NCBI GenBank assembly: GCA_001462255.1
Contig: LIUJ01000293.1
Location: 1-13,197, forward strand
Direction: 5' to 3'
DNA: 13,197 nucleotides
Origin: Fibrobacteria bacterium GUT77
Lineage (GTDB): Bacteria; Fibrobacterota; Chitinivibrionia; Chitinivibrionales; Chitinispirillaceae
The notes beneath the pieces were generated by a model. It searched no databases. It saw nothing but the letters and a program-made list of their open reading frames with translations, and had not been told where the DNA came from. Position numbers and translations under genes: made by a program. Shown one piece after another: positions 1 through 6,818 of this stretch (within the stretch, counting starts at the first letter, position 1; every line of letters begins with the position of its first letter).

Positions 1-1
1 C

Positions 2-1507
2 ATCATCGGCATGGCCGCCATGGGGAAGACGGCGACGGACGCGGAGCGCAAGGACTACTGCCTTACGAGGATACAAAACGCCTCCAAGCATCTGCTTGGA
101 ATTATAAACGACATTCTCGACATATCGAAGATTGAGGCCAACAAATTTACCCTCTCATACGCCGAGTTCAACTTTGAGAAGATGCTCCAAAACGTCATAC
201 ACTCCATAAATTTCCGCGTAGACGAGAAGGGGCAGGACCTAAAGGTGTACTACGACCGCGCCATCCCCGGTGCGCTTGTCGGCGACGACCAGCGTTTGGC
301 CCAGGTTGTGATGAACTTTTTGAGCAACGCCGTAAAGTTCACGCCGGAGGGCGGCAGCATATCCCTACACTCGCACCTCGTTGAGCGTAGGGACGACGAT
401 TGCGTCGTGAGGGTAGAGGTGTCGGACACCGGCATAGGCATAAGCGACACGCAACGGCGTCTGCTCTTTCAGGCCTTCCAACAGGCCGACAGCCACACCG
501 CCCGCAAGTACGGCGGCACGGGGCTGGGGCTCGCCATCTCCAAGAACATAATCGAAATGATGGGCGGCGAGGTAGGAGTCGAGTCCGAGGCGGGCAAGGG
601 TTCCACCTTCCACTTTACCGTCTCACTCAAATACGGCAAAAATAAATCGGAGAAAGTTGAGCTCTTCGACAGCGGCATAAACTGGGACAACTTGCGCGTT
701 CTCGCCGTTGACGACGACGCCGACGTGCTGACTTACTTCAAAGAGGTGGCCGACAGCTTAGGCGTTAAGCACTGCGACACCGCGACCGGCGGCGCGGACG
801 CGCTTGCCGTTATAGATGAAAAAGGCCCGTATAACATCTATTTTATAGACTGGAAGATGCCGATTATGGACGGGCTCGAACTCACGAGAGAGATCAAAAA
901 GAGGGGGCGCGACGGAGAGAAATCCGTCGTCTTCCTATTCTCGTCCACCGATTGGGCGCTCATCGAACTCCCCGCCAAGGAGGCCGGCGTCGACAAGTTC
1001 ATCCCCAAGCCGATCTTCCCGTCGAGCATTGTAGACTCTATAAACGAGGCCGTAGGCCTACGTAGGGTGCAACAACCGGAGGATAAGACGCGCAACATCA
1101 ACGGTATCTTCGCCGGCTACCGCATACTCTTGGCCGAAGACGCCGAAATCAACGCCGAAATAGCTAAAAGCCTGCTGGAACCGACGAACATCACCATAGA
1201 CTGCGCCGTAAACGGCGCGGAAGCGGTCAAGATATTCTCCGAAACGCCGGACAACTACCACCTGATTCTAATGGACGTGCAAATGCCCGAAATGGACGGC
1301 TTGGAGGCGACGCGGCGCATAAGAGCCTTAGACATCATGCGCGCCAAAACCATCCATATAGTGGCAATGACCGCCAACGTCTTCAAAGAAGACGTCGACG
1401 CGTGCTTGGCGGCGGGAATGGACGACCACATCGGCAAACCCATCGACATGGACGAACTTATCGGAAAATTGAATAAATATTTACGTGCCGCAAAAAGTAA
1501 TGTATAG
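2..1507 (+). CDS. Hybrid sensor histidine kinase with two receiver domains, 5'-truncated by window edge
   Basis: The frame is open to the left edge, so the true start and sensor region lie outside the window; the first in-frame ATG (11) is internal. Numbering residues from that ATG, the first ~45 are the second half of a HisKA dimerisation domain (IIGM before it, then LLGIINDILDISKIEA); the phosphoacceptor His should sit just off-window. A HATPase domain follows: N box NFLSNAVKF (~101-109), G1 DTGIG from D139, G2 GGTGLGL (168-174). Receiver 1 (~227-345) has the acidic cluster D234-D236, phosphoacceptor D280 and K333. Receiver 2 (~370-490) has E376/D377, D422 and K476. Both receivers look competent; there is no HPt domain at the C terminus, so phosphate would pass to a separate partner. 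The role is two-component signalling; the stimulus cannot be told from here. Confidence 0.93.
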   Translation: MIGMAAMGKTATDAERKDYCLTRIQNASKHLLGIINDILDISKIEANKFTLSYAEFNFEKMLQNVIHSINFRVDEKGQDLKVYYDRAIPGALVGDDQRLAQVVMNFLSNAVKFTPEGGSISLHSHLVERRDDDCVVRVEVSDTGIGISDTQRRLLFQAFQQADSHTARKYGGTGLGLAISKNIIEMMGGEVGVESEAGKGSTFHFTVSLKYGKNKSEKVELFDSGINWDNLRVLAVDDDADVLTYFKEVADSLGVKHCDTATGGADALAVIDEKGPYNIYFIDWKMPIMDGLELTREIKKRGRDGEKSVVFLFSSTDWALIELPAKEAGVDKFIPKPIFPSSIVDSINEAVGLRRVQQPEDKTRNINGIFAGYRILLAEDAEINAEIAKSLLEPTNITIDCAVNGAEAVKIFSETPDNYHLILMDVQMPEMDGLEATRRIRALDIMRAKTIHIVAMTANVFKEDVDACLAAGMDDHIGKPIDMDELIGKLNKYLRAAKSNV

Positions 1508-1555
1508 GTTACGCGGTATCGACGTATTTTTAAATCAAAAAACAACGTTACTAAC

Positions 1556-2623
1556 ATGACAACCGAAACATTAAAAGAAATCAGCGGCTGCGTCCACCTG
1601 CACACCACCTTTTCGGATGGCGATTGCGACTACGCCAAAATCATCGACGCCGCCGGCGCCGCCGGCTTAGACTACATCTGCGTAACCGACCACAACACTT
1701 TAGCCGGACGCGAAGCCGGCTTCGGCGGTTTACGCGACAACGGCGTCTTCGTCCTTATCGGCTACGAACACAACGACGAAAATAACCACAACCACTACTT
1801 GGCCTTCGGGGTTGATAAAACCGCCTGCGGCTTGACCGACCCGCGGGAGTATGTAGACGCCATAAAACGTATGGGCGGGATAGGCTTCTTGGCGCACCCC
1901 GCGGAGAAGCGCGACCACATAGCGAGCCTGCCGCCATACCCGTGGACGCGCTGGGACGTGGAAGGGTTCGACGGAATAGAGGTGTGGAACCAGATATCGG
2001 ACTGGATGGAGCGGTTGCGCGGATGGCAAAGTTTGACGCGGTTGCTTTCGCCGAACAAGAAGCTCGGCGACGCGCCGCCGGAGCTTATGGAGCGCTGGGA
2101 CACGCTAAACCGGAAGCGCTTCGTGAGCGCCATAGGCGGCGTTGACGCGCACAGCCGCCGCTTCAAGTGGGGCCCATTCAGTTGCGTAGTATTCCCGATA
2201 GATGTGGAACTGCGCGGCGTGCGGATGCACCTCTTCGTAAAAGAATCGGAGTGGGGCAACGCGTCAGGAACGGCCGACGCGCTCCTCTCCGCCATGCGCG
2301 ACGGCCGCGGTTTCATCAGCAACTTCAGCCGAGGAGACGCCAAAGGAAGCAAAATCATAATGACGGACAAAACCGGCGCCGTACGCTACCCCGGGCGCCG
2401 TGAACCCAACGACTCCACCCATTTTCCTATGAAGATACGCGTGGAATTGACAGACAAGGCGAAAATCGTATTGATACGCAACGGTCAACGAATGCAATCC
2501 GCAACGGCGGCAAGCGCCGAGTGGGAGATAAACGAAAACGGCGTTTACCGCGTAGAAGCGTACAGGGTATCGGGAGCGTGGATATACTCGAACCCGTTTC
2601 CGGTGGGCGAGTATCCGTTGTAG
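1556..2623 (+). CDS. PHP-domain metal-dependent hydrolase (CehA/McbA-like)
   Basis: The 355-residue protein has the metal-binding signature of the PHP superfamily: HLH with Asp five residues on (H14, H16, D21), TDHN (D45, H46), E71 and H80, H114 in FLAHP, and D197-A-H199 near the end of the domain. These residues bind two or three divalent metals in phosphoesterases such as histidinol phosphatase and the PHP domains of polymerases. The C-terminal ~120 residues are a beta-rich extension, as in stand-alone CehA/McbA-type PHP proteins. No signal peptide is seen, so it is probably cytoplasmic. The ATG lies 13 residues before the first motif, so the start is reasonable, but no clear Shine-Dalgarno precedes it. 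It sits 48 bases after the kinase and 14 before the ferredoxin. The substrate is unknown; phosphoester or nucleotide hydrolysis is the family expectation. Confidence 0.85.
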   Translation: MTTETLKEISGCVHLHTTFSDGDCDYAKIIDAAGAAGLDYICVTDHNTLAGREAGFGGLRDNGVFVLIGYEHNDENNHNHYLAFGVDKTACGLTDPREYVDAIKRMGGIGFLAHPAEKRDHIASLPPYPWTRWDVEGFDGIEVWNQISDWMERLRGWQSLTRLLSPNKKLGDAPPELMERWDTLNRKRFVSAIGGVDAHSRRFKWGPFSCVVFPIDVELRGVRMHLFVKESEWGNASGTADALLSAMRDGRGFISNFSRGDAKGSKIIMTDKTGAVRYPGRREPNDSTHFPMKIRVELTDKAKIVLIRNGQRMQSATAASAEWEINENGVYRVEAYRVSGAWIYSNPFPVGEYPL

Positions 2624-2637
2624 CGGGGACATTAATT

Positions 2638-2811
2638 ATGATGACGATTGTAGACAACGATAAATGCGACGAGTGCGGGACGTGCGTAAGCGTATGCCCC
2701 GCCAACGCGCTGGTAATAGGTGCCGGCCTGACCGTATCGCCAAAAGAGTGTACGTCTTGCGGTATCTGCGCGCGGGTATGTCCGTTTGGAGCGTTAAGTG
2801 TCCGACAATAA
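2638..2811 (+). CDS. Small 2[4Fe-4S] ferredoxin
   Basis: This 57-residue protein carries two classic clusters, CDECGTCVSVCP and CTSCGICARVCP, each CxxCxxCxxxCP. It is a bacterial-type low-potential electron carrier of almost minimal size. The frame is open further upstream to a GTG at 2521, but that region lies inside the PHP gene. I place the start at ATG 2638 (or the adjacent ATG 2641) because a GGGGA (2625-2629) lies 8 bases before it and the protein then begins normally, shortly before the first cluster. Its end overlaps the next gene by 14 bases, so the two are probably co-translated. The obvious inference is that it donates electrons to the flavoprotein encoded next. Confidence 0.9.
   Translation: MMTIVDNDKCDECGTCVSVCPANALVIGAGLTVSPKECTSCGICARVCPFGALSVRQ
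2788..2800 (+). promoter_or_regulatory. Ribosome binding site deciding a GTG start inside the ferredoxin gene
   Basis: GGAG at 2788-2791 lies 6 bases before GTG 2798, both within the final codons of the ferredoxin gene. The FAD-binding motif begins ten residues after this GTG. The spacing and placement support GTG 2798 as the start and translational coupling of the two genes. Confidence 0.65.
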
Positions 2812-4000
2812 CTACGATATAATTGTAGTAGGCTCCGGCCCGGCCGGTTCCTCCGCCGCCGCTTCCGCCGCGGCGTCCGGACGTCGCGTCCTATTGCTCG
2901 AACGCAAACCCGTCCCCGGCGTCCCCGTCCGTTGCGGCGAGGGTATCGGTCACCAAGGTCTAACCCTCTCCCTCCCTCCCCGACCGGAGTGGATAAAGAG
3001 CACGGTAACCCGCGCCCGCATGGTATCGCCCTCCGGCATCGCCGTGGAGGTAGGCAACGTCGACAAAAGTTACATATTGGATCGCGAGCGGATGGACGCC
3101 GACCTCGTCAAGACGGCCGTGGAAGCGGGGGCGGAGTTTCGGGCGTCGTCCCCCGTCATTTGGGCGGAAGAGACGCCGTCAAAGCGGTATAAGGTAATTG
3201 TTAAAGTTCATGGTGATAATATCGACACTTATAATAACGCAATCAATAACATTGAGTTTGAGGCCTCTTGTTTGATTTTGGCCGACGGCGTGGAGAGTCG
3301 GCTCGCCCGCTGTTTCGGGTGGGATACGGCGCTACGCCTTGAGGATATCGAAACGGCCGCCTTCGCCCGTGTGGAGGCGGAGGGGATAGAAAACGACTGT
3401 TGCACCTTCTACACGGGCAGCGCGGTGGCGCCCGGCGGCTACTTGTGGGTATTTCCGCGCGGGGTTGGGGCGGCAAACGTGGGTTTGGGCGTTATCGGGT
3501 CGCGGTGCCGGTCGGGATTGCCTAAGGAGCTGTTGCTCGATTTTATAGGGCGGAAGTATCCGGGGGGGCGCGTTACCGATTTGCACTGCGGGGGTGTTCC
3601 GGTGGGTCGTTGGGTCAAACCGCTTGTGCGCGGCGGCGTGATGCTTGTAGGGGACGCGGCGCGTCAGGTCAACGCTATAAACGGGGCCGGTATTGCCTAC
3701 TCGCTCTACGCGGGGCGGCTCGCGGGGGCGGCGGCGGCGGCGGCGTTTAGCGGCGAAAGTTTTTGCGGCAAGGCGCTTTTGGGGTATCAGCGCGCCTGGG
3801 CAAAGAACTTCGGCAAGCAACAAGAGCGCTCTTTCGCGCTCAAGGAGTTCGTAATGTCGGCGGATGACGCGTTTTTGGACAAAATCGCCGACTCGCTCTC
3901 AAAAGAGCCGCCCGGCGCGGTTAGTTATTTGCGGGTATTTATGAGGACTTTTTCGTCAAGGCCTCTGTTGTTGTTCAAGGCCTTTAAATTATTTCGGTGA
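2798..4000 (+). CDS. Geranylgeranyl reductase family FAD-dependent oxidoreductase
   Basis: The 400-residue protein starts with a Rossmann FAD motif GSGPAG (12-17) ending in acidic E35, followed by RCGEG (45-49), a Cys-containing motif typical of geranylgeranyl reductases. DRERMD (about 95-100) and the second FAD motif GDAARQVNAINGAGI (G285-D286 on) complete the p-hydroxybenzoate-hydroxylase-like fold. Family members reduce isoprenoid double bonds (archaeal lipids, chlorophyll phytyl chains, menaquinone side chains) or act as related dehydrogenases. The ferredoxin encoded just before it, with 14-base overlap, is the likely electron donor, as reported for a methanogen geranylgeranyl reductase. 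No transmembrane segment is evident; membrane association is likely in the family. Odd points: an AT-rich insert at residues 133-153, and six consecutive GCG codons giving a polyalanine run late in the protein. The actual substrate is inferred, not shown. Confidence 0.85.
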   Translation: MSDNNYDIIVVGSGPAGSSAAASAAASGRRVLLLERKPVPGVPVRCGEGIGHQGLTLSLPPRPEWIKSTVTRARMVSPSGIAVEVGNVDKSYILDRERMDADLVKTAVEAGAEFRASSPVIWAEETPSKRYKVIVKVHGDNIDTYNNAINNIEFEASCLILADGVESRLARCFGWDTALRLEDIETAAFARVEAEGIENDCCTFYTGSAVAPGGYLWVFPRGVGAANVGLGVIGSRCRSGLPKELLLDFIGRKYPGGRVTDLHCGGVPVGRWVKPLVRGGVMLVGDAARQVNAINGAGIAYSLYAGRLAGAAAAAAFSGESFCGKALLGYQRAWAKNFGKQQERSFALKEFVMSADDAFLDKIADSLSKEPPGAVSYLRVFMRTFSSRPLLLFKAFKLFR

Positions 4001-4006
4001 TTGTTA

Positions 4007-4036
4007 TTGACTTCAACCCATCTATCAATATATAAT
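4007..4036 (+). promoter_or_regulatory. Sigma70-type promoter for the HDOD gene
   Basis: TTGACT (4007-4012) and a perfect TATAAT (4031-4036) are separated by 18 bases, in an AT-rich spacer right after the reductase stop codon. Transcription would start around 4042-4045, almost at the ATG at 4046, so the message would be leaderless or nearly so. It would start the HDOD gene, and possibly the two chemotaxis-type genes behind it. Confidence 0.6.
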
Positions 4037-4045
4037 ATAGGTATT

Positions 4046-4954
4046 ATGAACATTATAGGGCGCTTAAATAGCATTACGAATCTTCCAACCCTTCCGGAGG
4101 TGGTGCAGAAGGTTCAGCGAATGGTGTTTTCCGGCGACGGGAGCGCCCAAGGGCTCGCGAAGATCGTGGAGCAAGATCCGTCGTTGGCGGCCAAGATACT
4201 GCAGGTAGCCAACTCCGGCTTTTACGCGGCCGGAGGGCGGATCACCTCCGTTCCTATGGCCGTTACGCGCATAGGGTTCAACGAAATCGGGCAGATAGTC
4301 GTGGCGGCCAGCGTAGTAAAGAATTTTTCGAGCACCTCCAACCTCTTAGACTACAAACAGTTCTGGAGGCACGCGCTCACGGCGGCGCACATGGCGTTCA
4401 CCTGTTCGCGGATAAGCGGCGTTAGCATGACCAAGGAGGAGCGCGACATGGTGTATTTGGCCGGTCTTTTGCACGACATCGGGATACTTATATACGACCA
4501 ATTTTTTCACGAGGAATTTGAGGAAATAGCGTTATACGCTGCGGATAAGGGGATTTCGTACTTGGAAGCGGAGAGCGCCATAGCGCCAAAGGAGACGCAC
4601 GCGGCCCTCGGCGCGGCGTTGCTCGAGATGTGGAAAGTGGGTTCCGCCGCGATAGACGGGGTGCGTTTTCACCACGCGCCGGAACGGGCGCCCGATAAAC
4701 AAAAATCAATTTCTTTCACTATACACTTGTCAGAATATATATTATGTAATTCGGGATTGGGTTCCTTTGAGGGACTCATGCGCGGGCAGAGCGGCAACAT
4801 ACTGGCGCAACTCAAAATTGAGCCGGATAAATTGCCGGCGTTTCTGCGTAGTGCGCAAACGGAGGTAGACAAATCCGACCTGATCTTGGCCATAGAGAAG
4901 CCGGCGCCGCCGGAGAGGCCGCGCGGGCACGATTGGTTGCTTAGGTCGGTATAA
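4046..4954 (+). CDS. HDOD domain signalling protein
   Basis: The protein is 302 residues from ATG 4046. The frame extends back to TTG 4001, but that would put the promoter inside the gene, and the HDOD fold normally starts as seen after this ATG (RLNSITNLPTLPEVVQKV). The domain continues with LAKIVEQDPSLAAKILQVANS, the classic HDOD signature, and retains H143-D144 in LLHDIG, a remnant of the HD phosphohydrolase pair. HDOD proteins usually act as non-catalytic regulators coupled to chemotaxis, c-di-GMP or stress signalling. The last ~25 residues (proline-rich, ending near RGHDWLLRSV) are probably a flexible tail. A CheX-like and a CheY-like gene follow, 74 bases and then 18 bases apart, suggesting a signalling unit. 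Only a weak AGG lies before the ATG. Confidence 0.88.
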   Translation: MNIIGRLNSITNLPTLPEVVQKVQRMVFSGDGSAQGLAKIVEQDPSLAAKILQVANSGFYAAGGRITSVPMAVTRIGFNEIGQIVVAASVVKNFSSTSNLLDYKQFWRHALTAAHMAFTCSRISGVSMTKEERDMVYLAGLLHDIGILIYDQFFHEEFEEIALYAADKGISYLEAESAIAPKETHAALGAALLEMWKVGSAAIDGVRFHHAPERAPDKQKSISFTIHLSEYILCNSGLGSFEGLMRGQSGNILAQLKIEPDKLPAFLRSAQTEVDKSDLILAIEKPAPPERPRGHDWLLRSV

Positions 4955-4974
4955 AAGGCGTTAAAACGTCTTTT
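4953..4974 (+). terminator. Weak hairpin with T-run after the HDOD gene
   Basis: Starting within the stop codon, AAAAGGCGTT and AACGTCTTTT form a near-perfect inverted repeat (one G-U pair) with a two-base centre, ending in four Ts. It could be a weak intrinsic terminator or attenuator that lowers readthrough into the CheX-like gene. The stem core has few GC pairs, so confidence is low. Confidence 0.35.
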
Positions 4975-5028
4975 GACTTTGAATCTTTTGGTTTTGACTA
5001 CATAAAAATCAGCAGGAGTGTCAAACAA

Positions 5029-5487
5029 ATGAATGTAGCCTACATAAACCCGTTTATCAACGCCACGGCGGCCTGTTTCAAAAACATGGTCTTCGTGGAC
5101 GCCAAACAGGGTACACCGCAGGTTAAGAAGGAGCCGTACCCCCGGTACGACATTTCGGGCATCATCGGGCTATCCGGCGGCGCGCAGGGGTCTATTTCGC
5201 TTTGCTTCCCCATGCAGTCCGCTTTAGACATAGTCTCGAAGATGATTGGAGCGCCCATCACCGAGCCCGGCACCGACCTTGCCGACGCCGTGGGGGAGAT
5301 CGCGAACATAATAGCCGGCTTCGCCAAACGCGATCTAGTCGGCCTAAACCTCTCAATCTCGTTGCCCAACGTCATCATAAGTAGTCACGTGCTCTCCGGC
5401 CTAACCGGCGTGCCGACTATCATTGTCCCGTTCACGTGCCCGTTGGGTACGTTTGCCATGGAAGTATCACTGAAAACATCTTCTTAA
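5029..5487 (+). CDS. CheX-like chemotaxis phosphatase domain protein
   Basis: A 152-residue single-domain protein matching the CheX/CheC/FliY fold. The catalytic ExxN pair used by CheX-type phosphatases to hydrolyse phospho-CheY is visible as E90 and N93 in GEIANIIAG. The preceding GAPITEP and the C-terminal beta strands (SLPNVIISSHVL, VPTIIVPF) also fit. An AGGAG at 5014-5018 lies 10 bases before the ATG, a clear ribosome binding site. The CheY-like gene begins 18 bases downstream, so enzyme and substrate are probably co-expressed. No signal or membrane segment is seen, so it acts in the cytoplasm. It could instead be a CheX-like domain serving a non-chemotactic receiver; no flagellar or methyl-accepting gene is in view. 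Confidence 0.85.
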   Translation: MNVAYINPFINATAACFKNMVFVDAKQGTPQVKKEPYPRYDISGIIGLSGGAQGSISLCFPMQSALDIVSKMIGAPITEPGTDLADAVGEIANIIAGFAKRDLVGLNLSISLPNVIISSHVLSGLTGVPTIIVPFTCPLGTFAMEVSLKTSS

Positions 5488-5505
5488 TTCAGGAGACGAT
5501 AGATC

Positions 5506-5862
5506 ATGAGAATGCTTTTAGTAGACGACTCTGTAACAATGCGCCGTATCCAGAAGACTCAGATCAACTCCCTGGGTATAACGGATATCTTAGAGGCCGG
5601 CGACGGCCAGGAGGCGCTTGGTAAGCTCAAGAGCAATATGCCTATCGACATGGTGCTCTTAGACTGGAATATGCCCATAATGGACGGCATGGCCTTCCTA
5701 AAAACCGTCCGCGCCGACGACGCCTTCAAGGACGTAAAGGTCATCATGTGTACCTCCGAATCGGAAAAATCCAAGGTCGTGGAGGCGCTGAAGTCCGGGG
5801 CAAACAATTATATCGTTAAGCCGTTCACGCCGGAAGCTCTAAAAGAAAAGATCGGTCTATAA
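5506..5862 (+). CDS. Single-domain CheY-like response regulator
   Basis: The 118 residues are one receiver domain with no output domain. All key residues are present: D7-D8 (metal), phosphoacceptor D53 in LLDWNMPIMDG, T83 in MCTSESE and K105 in YIVKPF. AGGAG at 5491-5495 lies 10 bases before the ATG, the same arrangement as in the CheX-like gene. Directly following that gene, it is the probable dephosphorylation substrate. The kinase that feeds it is unknown; the hybrid kinase upstream in this window is one candidate, but nothing in the sequence proves it. It may serve in chemotaxis or as a phosphorelay shuttle. Confidence 0.92.
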   Translation: MRMLLVDDSVTMRRIQKTQINSLGITDILEAGDGQEALGKLKSNMPIDMVLLDWNMPIMDGMAFLKTVRADDAFKDVKVIMCTSESEKSKVVEALKSGANNYIVKPFTPEALKEKIGL

Positions 5863-5891
5863 CGGCATTGTCGTAGATCTCGCGGCAAGAG

Positions 5892-5913
5892 AGGGGGGCC
5901 CGACGCTCCCCCT
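5892..5913. terminator. GC-rich hairpin between convergent genes
   Basis: AGGGGG (5892-5897) and CCCCCT (5908-5913) form a strong short stem with a ten-base loop; flanking CAAG (5885-5888) and CTTG (5917-5920) could extend it past internal loops. It lies between the CheY-like stop (5862) and the restored end of the minus-strand phosphoesterase (5951), where a bidirectional terminator is expected. Neither side has a proper T-run, so it may not terminate alone. Confidence 0.4.
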
Positions 5914-5950
5914 TAGCTTGTTGCTTACCATAACCTCAACCGCCCTCGTC

Positions 5951-6082
5951 TCACTCTTCCAAACTTCGCGTATTCAACGACTTAAATTCATACCGAACGC
6001 CGCCCCCACCCACGCGAACAAGACAATAACTCCTGTTTGTCCTATCAACGGCATGAAACGCGTCCACTGTCACGTAATTAAC
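5951..6082 (-). pseudogene. Out-of-frame C-terminal tail of the metallophosphoesterase
   Basis: Read from 6082 to the stop at 5951, shifted by one base from the main frame, this gives 43 residues beginning VNYVTVDAFHAVDRTN and ending with VRYEFKSLNTRSLEE. That is what follows GHxH in many calcineurin-like enzymes: a short beta hairpin, then a strand ending the sandwich. Joined to the upstream frame it reads EVGG-VNYVTVD. I read it as the true C terminus separated by one extra base in GGGGGCC. It could be a real mutation, a phase-variable tract, or a sequencing or assembly error. Confidence 0.65.
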
Positions 6083-6818
6083 GGCCCCCTACCTCGTTTA
6101 CATACCACTCGTGCACGTGACCCATGAACACCGCTTCGCACTTGCCCCTCAATATCGACGCAACTCGCGCCCGCTCGTTTATGTCGGTCATCTGCTGCGG
6201 GTCCTCTATATTTGTCGTAAAAAGGTTGGCGTGGGTGAATACGAACACGCGCCCCACCGCGCTCCGCAGCTCCCGCTCCAACCAGTCCGCCTGCCCCTTT
6301 CCCAAAAACATATTGCCGGAATCCATTATAAGCAACGTTGCCGAATCCCCGTCAACCCTATAGTTGGTAGAGCCTATAAGATCACGCCACGCCGACCACC
6401 CGCCCGAATACAAGTCGTGATTGCCGATAACCGGATAGCAGGGGACGCCGAATCGCTTTACAATGTTTATGAACAACTCCAAATCACCGCGAGAACCGTT
6501 TTGGGTAACGTCCCCCAACACAACCATAAACTTAATATTGTTGCCGGAATCCTCCATTACTGCCTTCAACCCCTCAAAACCGTATGTATGCCCGTTTTTT
6601 ATGTGGATGTCCGTAACAACAATAAACGAATATTCGGCTCCCAACGTCAACGCCACGCGGTCGGCGTCGGAGAGAAACACGAAATTATTCCGCTCCTTGA
6701 GCCTGTCGTCCAAATCGCTTGACGCGAAAAATCCAAAAAAATCATAACCGCATCCCCCAAAAAGCATCGCGCACAACAATACGACCGGCAGACGTATCCT
6801 TTTATGAATTTTCACCAT
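6078..6818 (-). CDS. Calcineurin-like metallophosphoesterase, predicted lipoprotein, probably frameshifted at its 3' end
   Basis: From the ATG at 6818 the open frame gives 246 residues. The start overlaps the preceding gene's stop as ATGGTGA; a longer frame from TTG 6842 is less likely, because the signal peptide begins at this ATG. The N terminus (KIHKRIR, then a hydrophobic stretch, LFGG before Cys) fits a lipoprotein signal with a relaxed lipobox, so the enzyme would be membrane-anchored outside the cytoplasm. Dinuclear metal motifs are in order: D70-x-H72, G-D103, GNHD (132-135), H196, and GHVH (233-236). The frame stops ten residues after GHVH, earlier than usual. Shifting one base at the GGGGGCC run (6083-6089) continues in frame to 5951 and would give about 288 residues. 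The visible part carries all catalytic motifs. The substrate is unknown. Confidence 0.85.
   Translation of the reverse strand: MVKIHKRIRLPVVLLCAMLFGGCGYDFFGFFASSDLDDRLKERNNFVFLSDADRVALTLGAEYSFIVVTDIHIKNGHTYGFEGLKAVMEDSGNNIKFMVVLGDVTQNGSRGDLELFINIVKRFGVPCYPVIGNHDLYSGGWSAWRDLIGSTNYRVDGDSATLLIMDSGNMFLGKGQADWLERELRSAVGRVFVFTHANLFTTNIEDPQQMTDINERARVASILRGKCEAVFMGHVHEWYVNEVGGR

Noticed and set aside
2521..2637. Extending the ferredoxin upstream to GTG 2521
   Set aside because: This region is the end of the PHP gene in another frame, and the added residues are basic and unlike ferredoxins; ATG 2638 has a better site.
4001..4045. TTG 4001 as the start of the HDOD gene
   Set aside because: It would place the promoter-like TTGACT/TATAAT inside the coding region and adds residues unlike the family; ATG 4046 fits the usual domain start.
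6111..6722. Plus-strand open frame opposite the metallophosphoesterase (203 residues)
   Set aside because: The minus strand carries all five catalytic motifs; the plus frame has none and no ribosome site.
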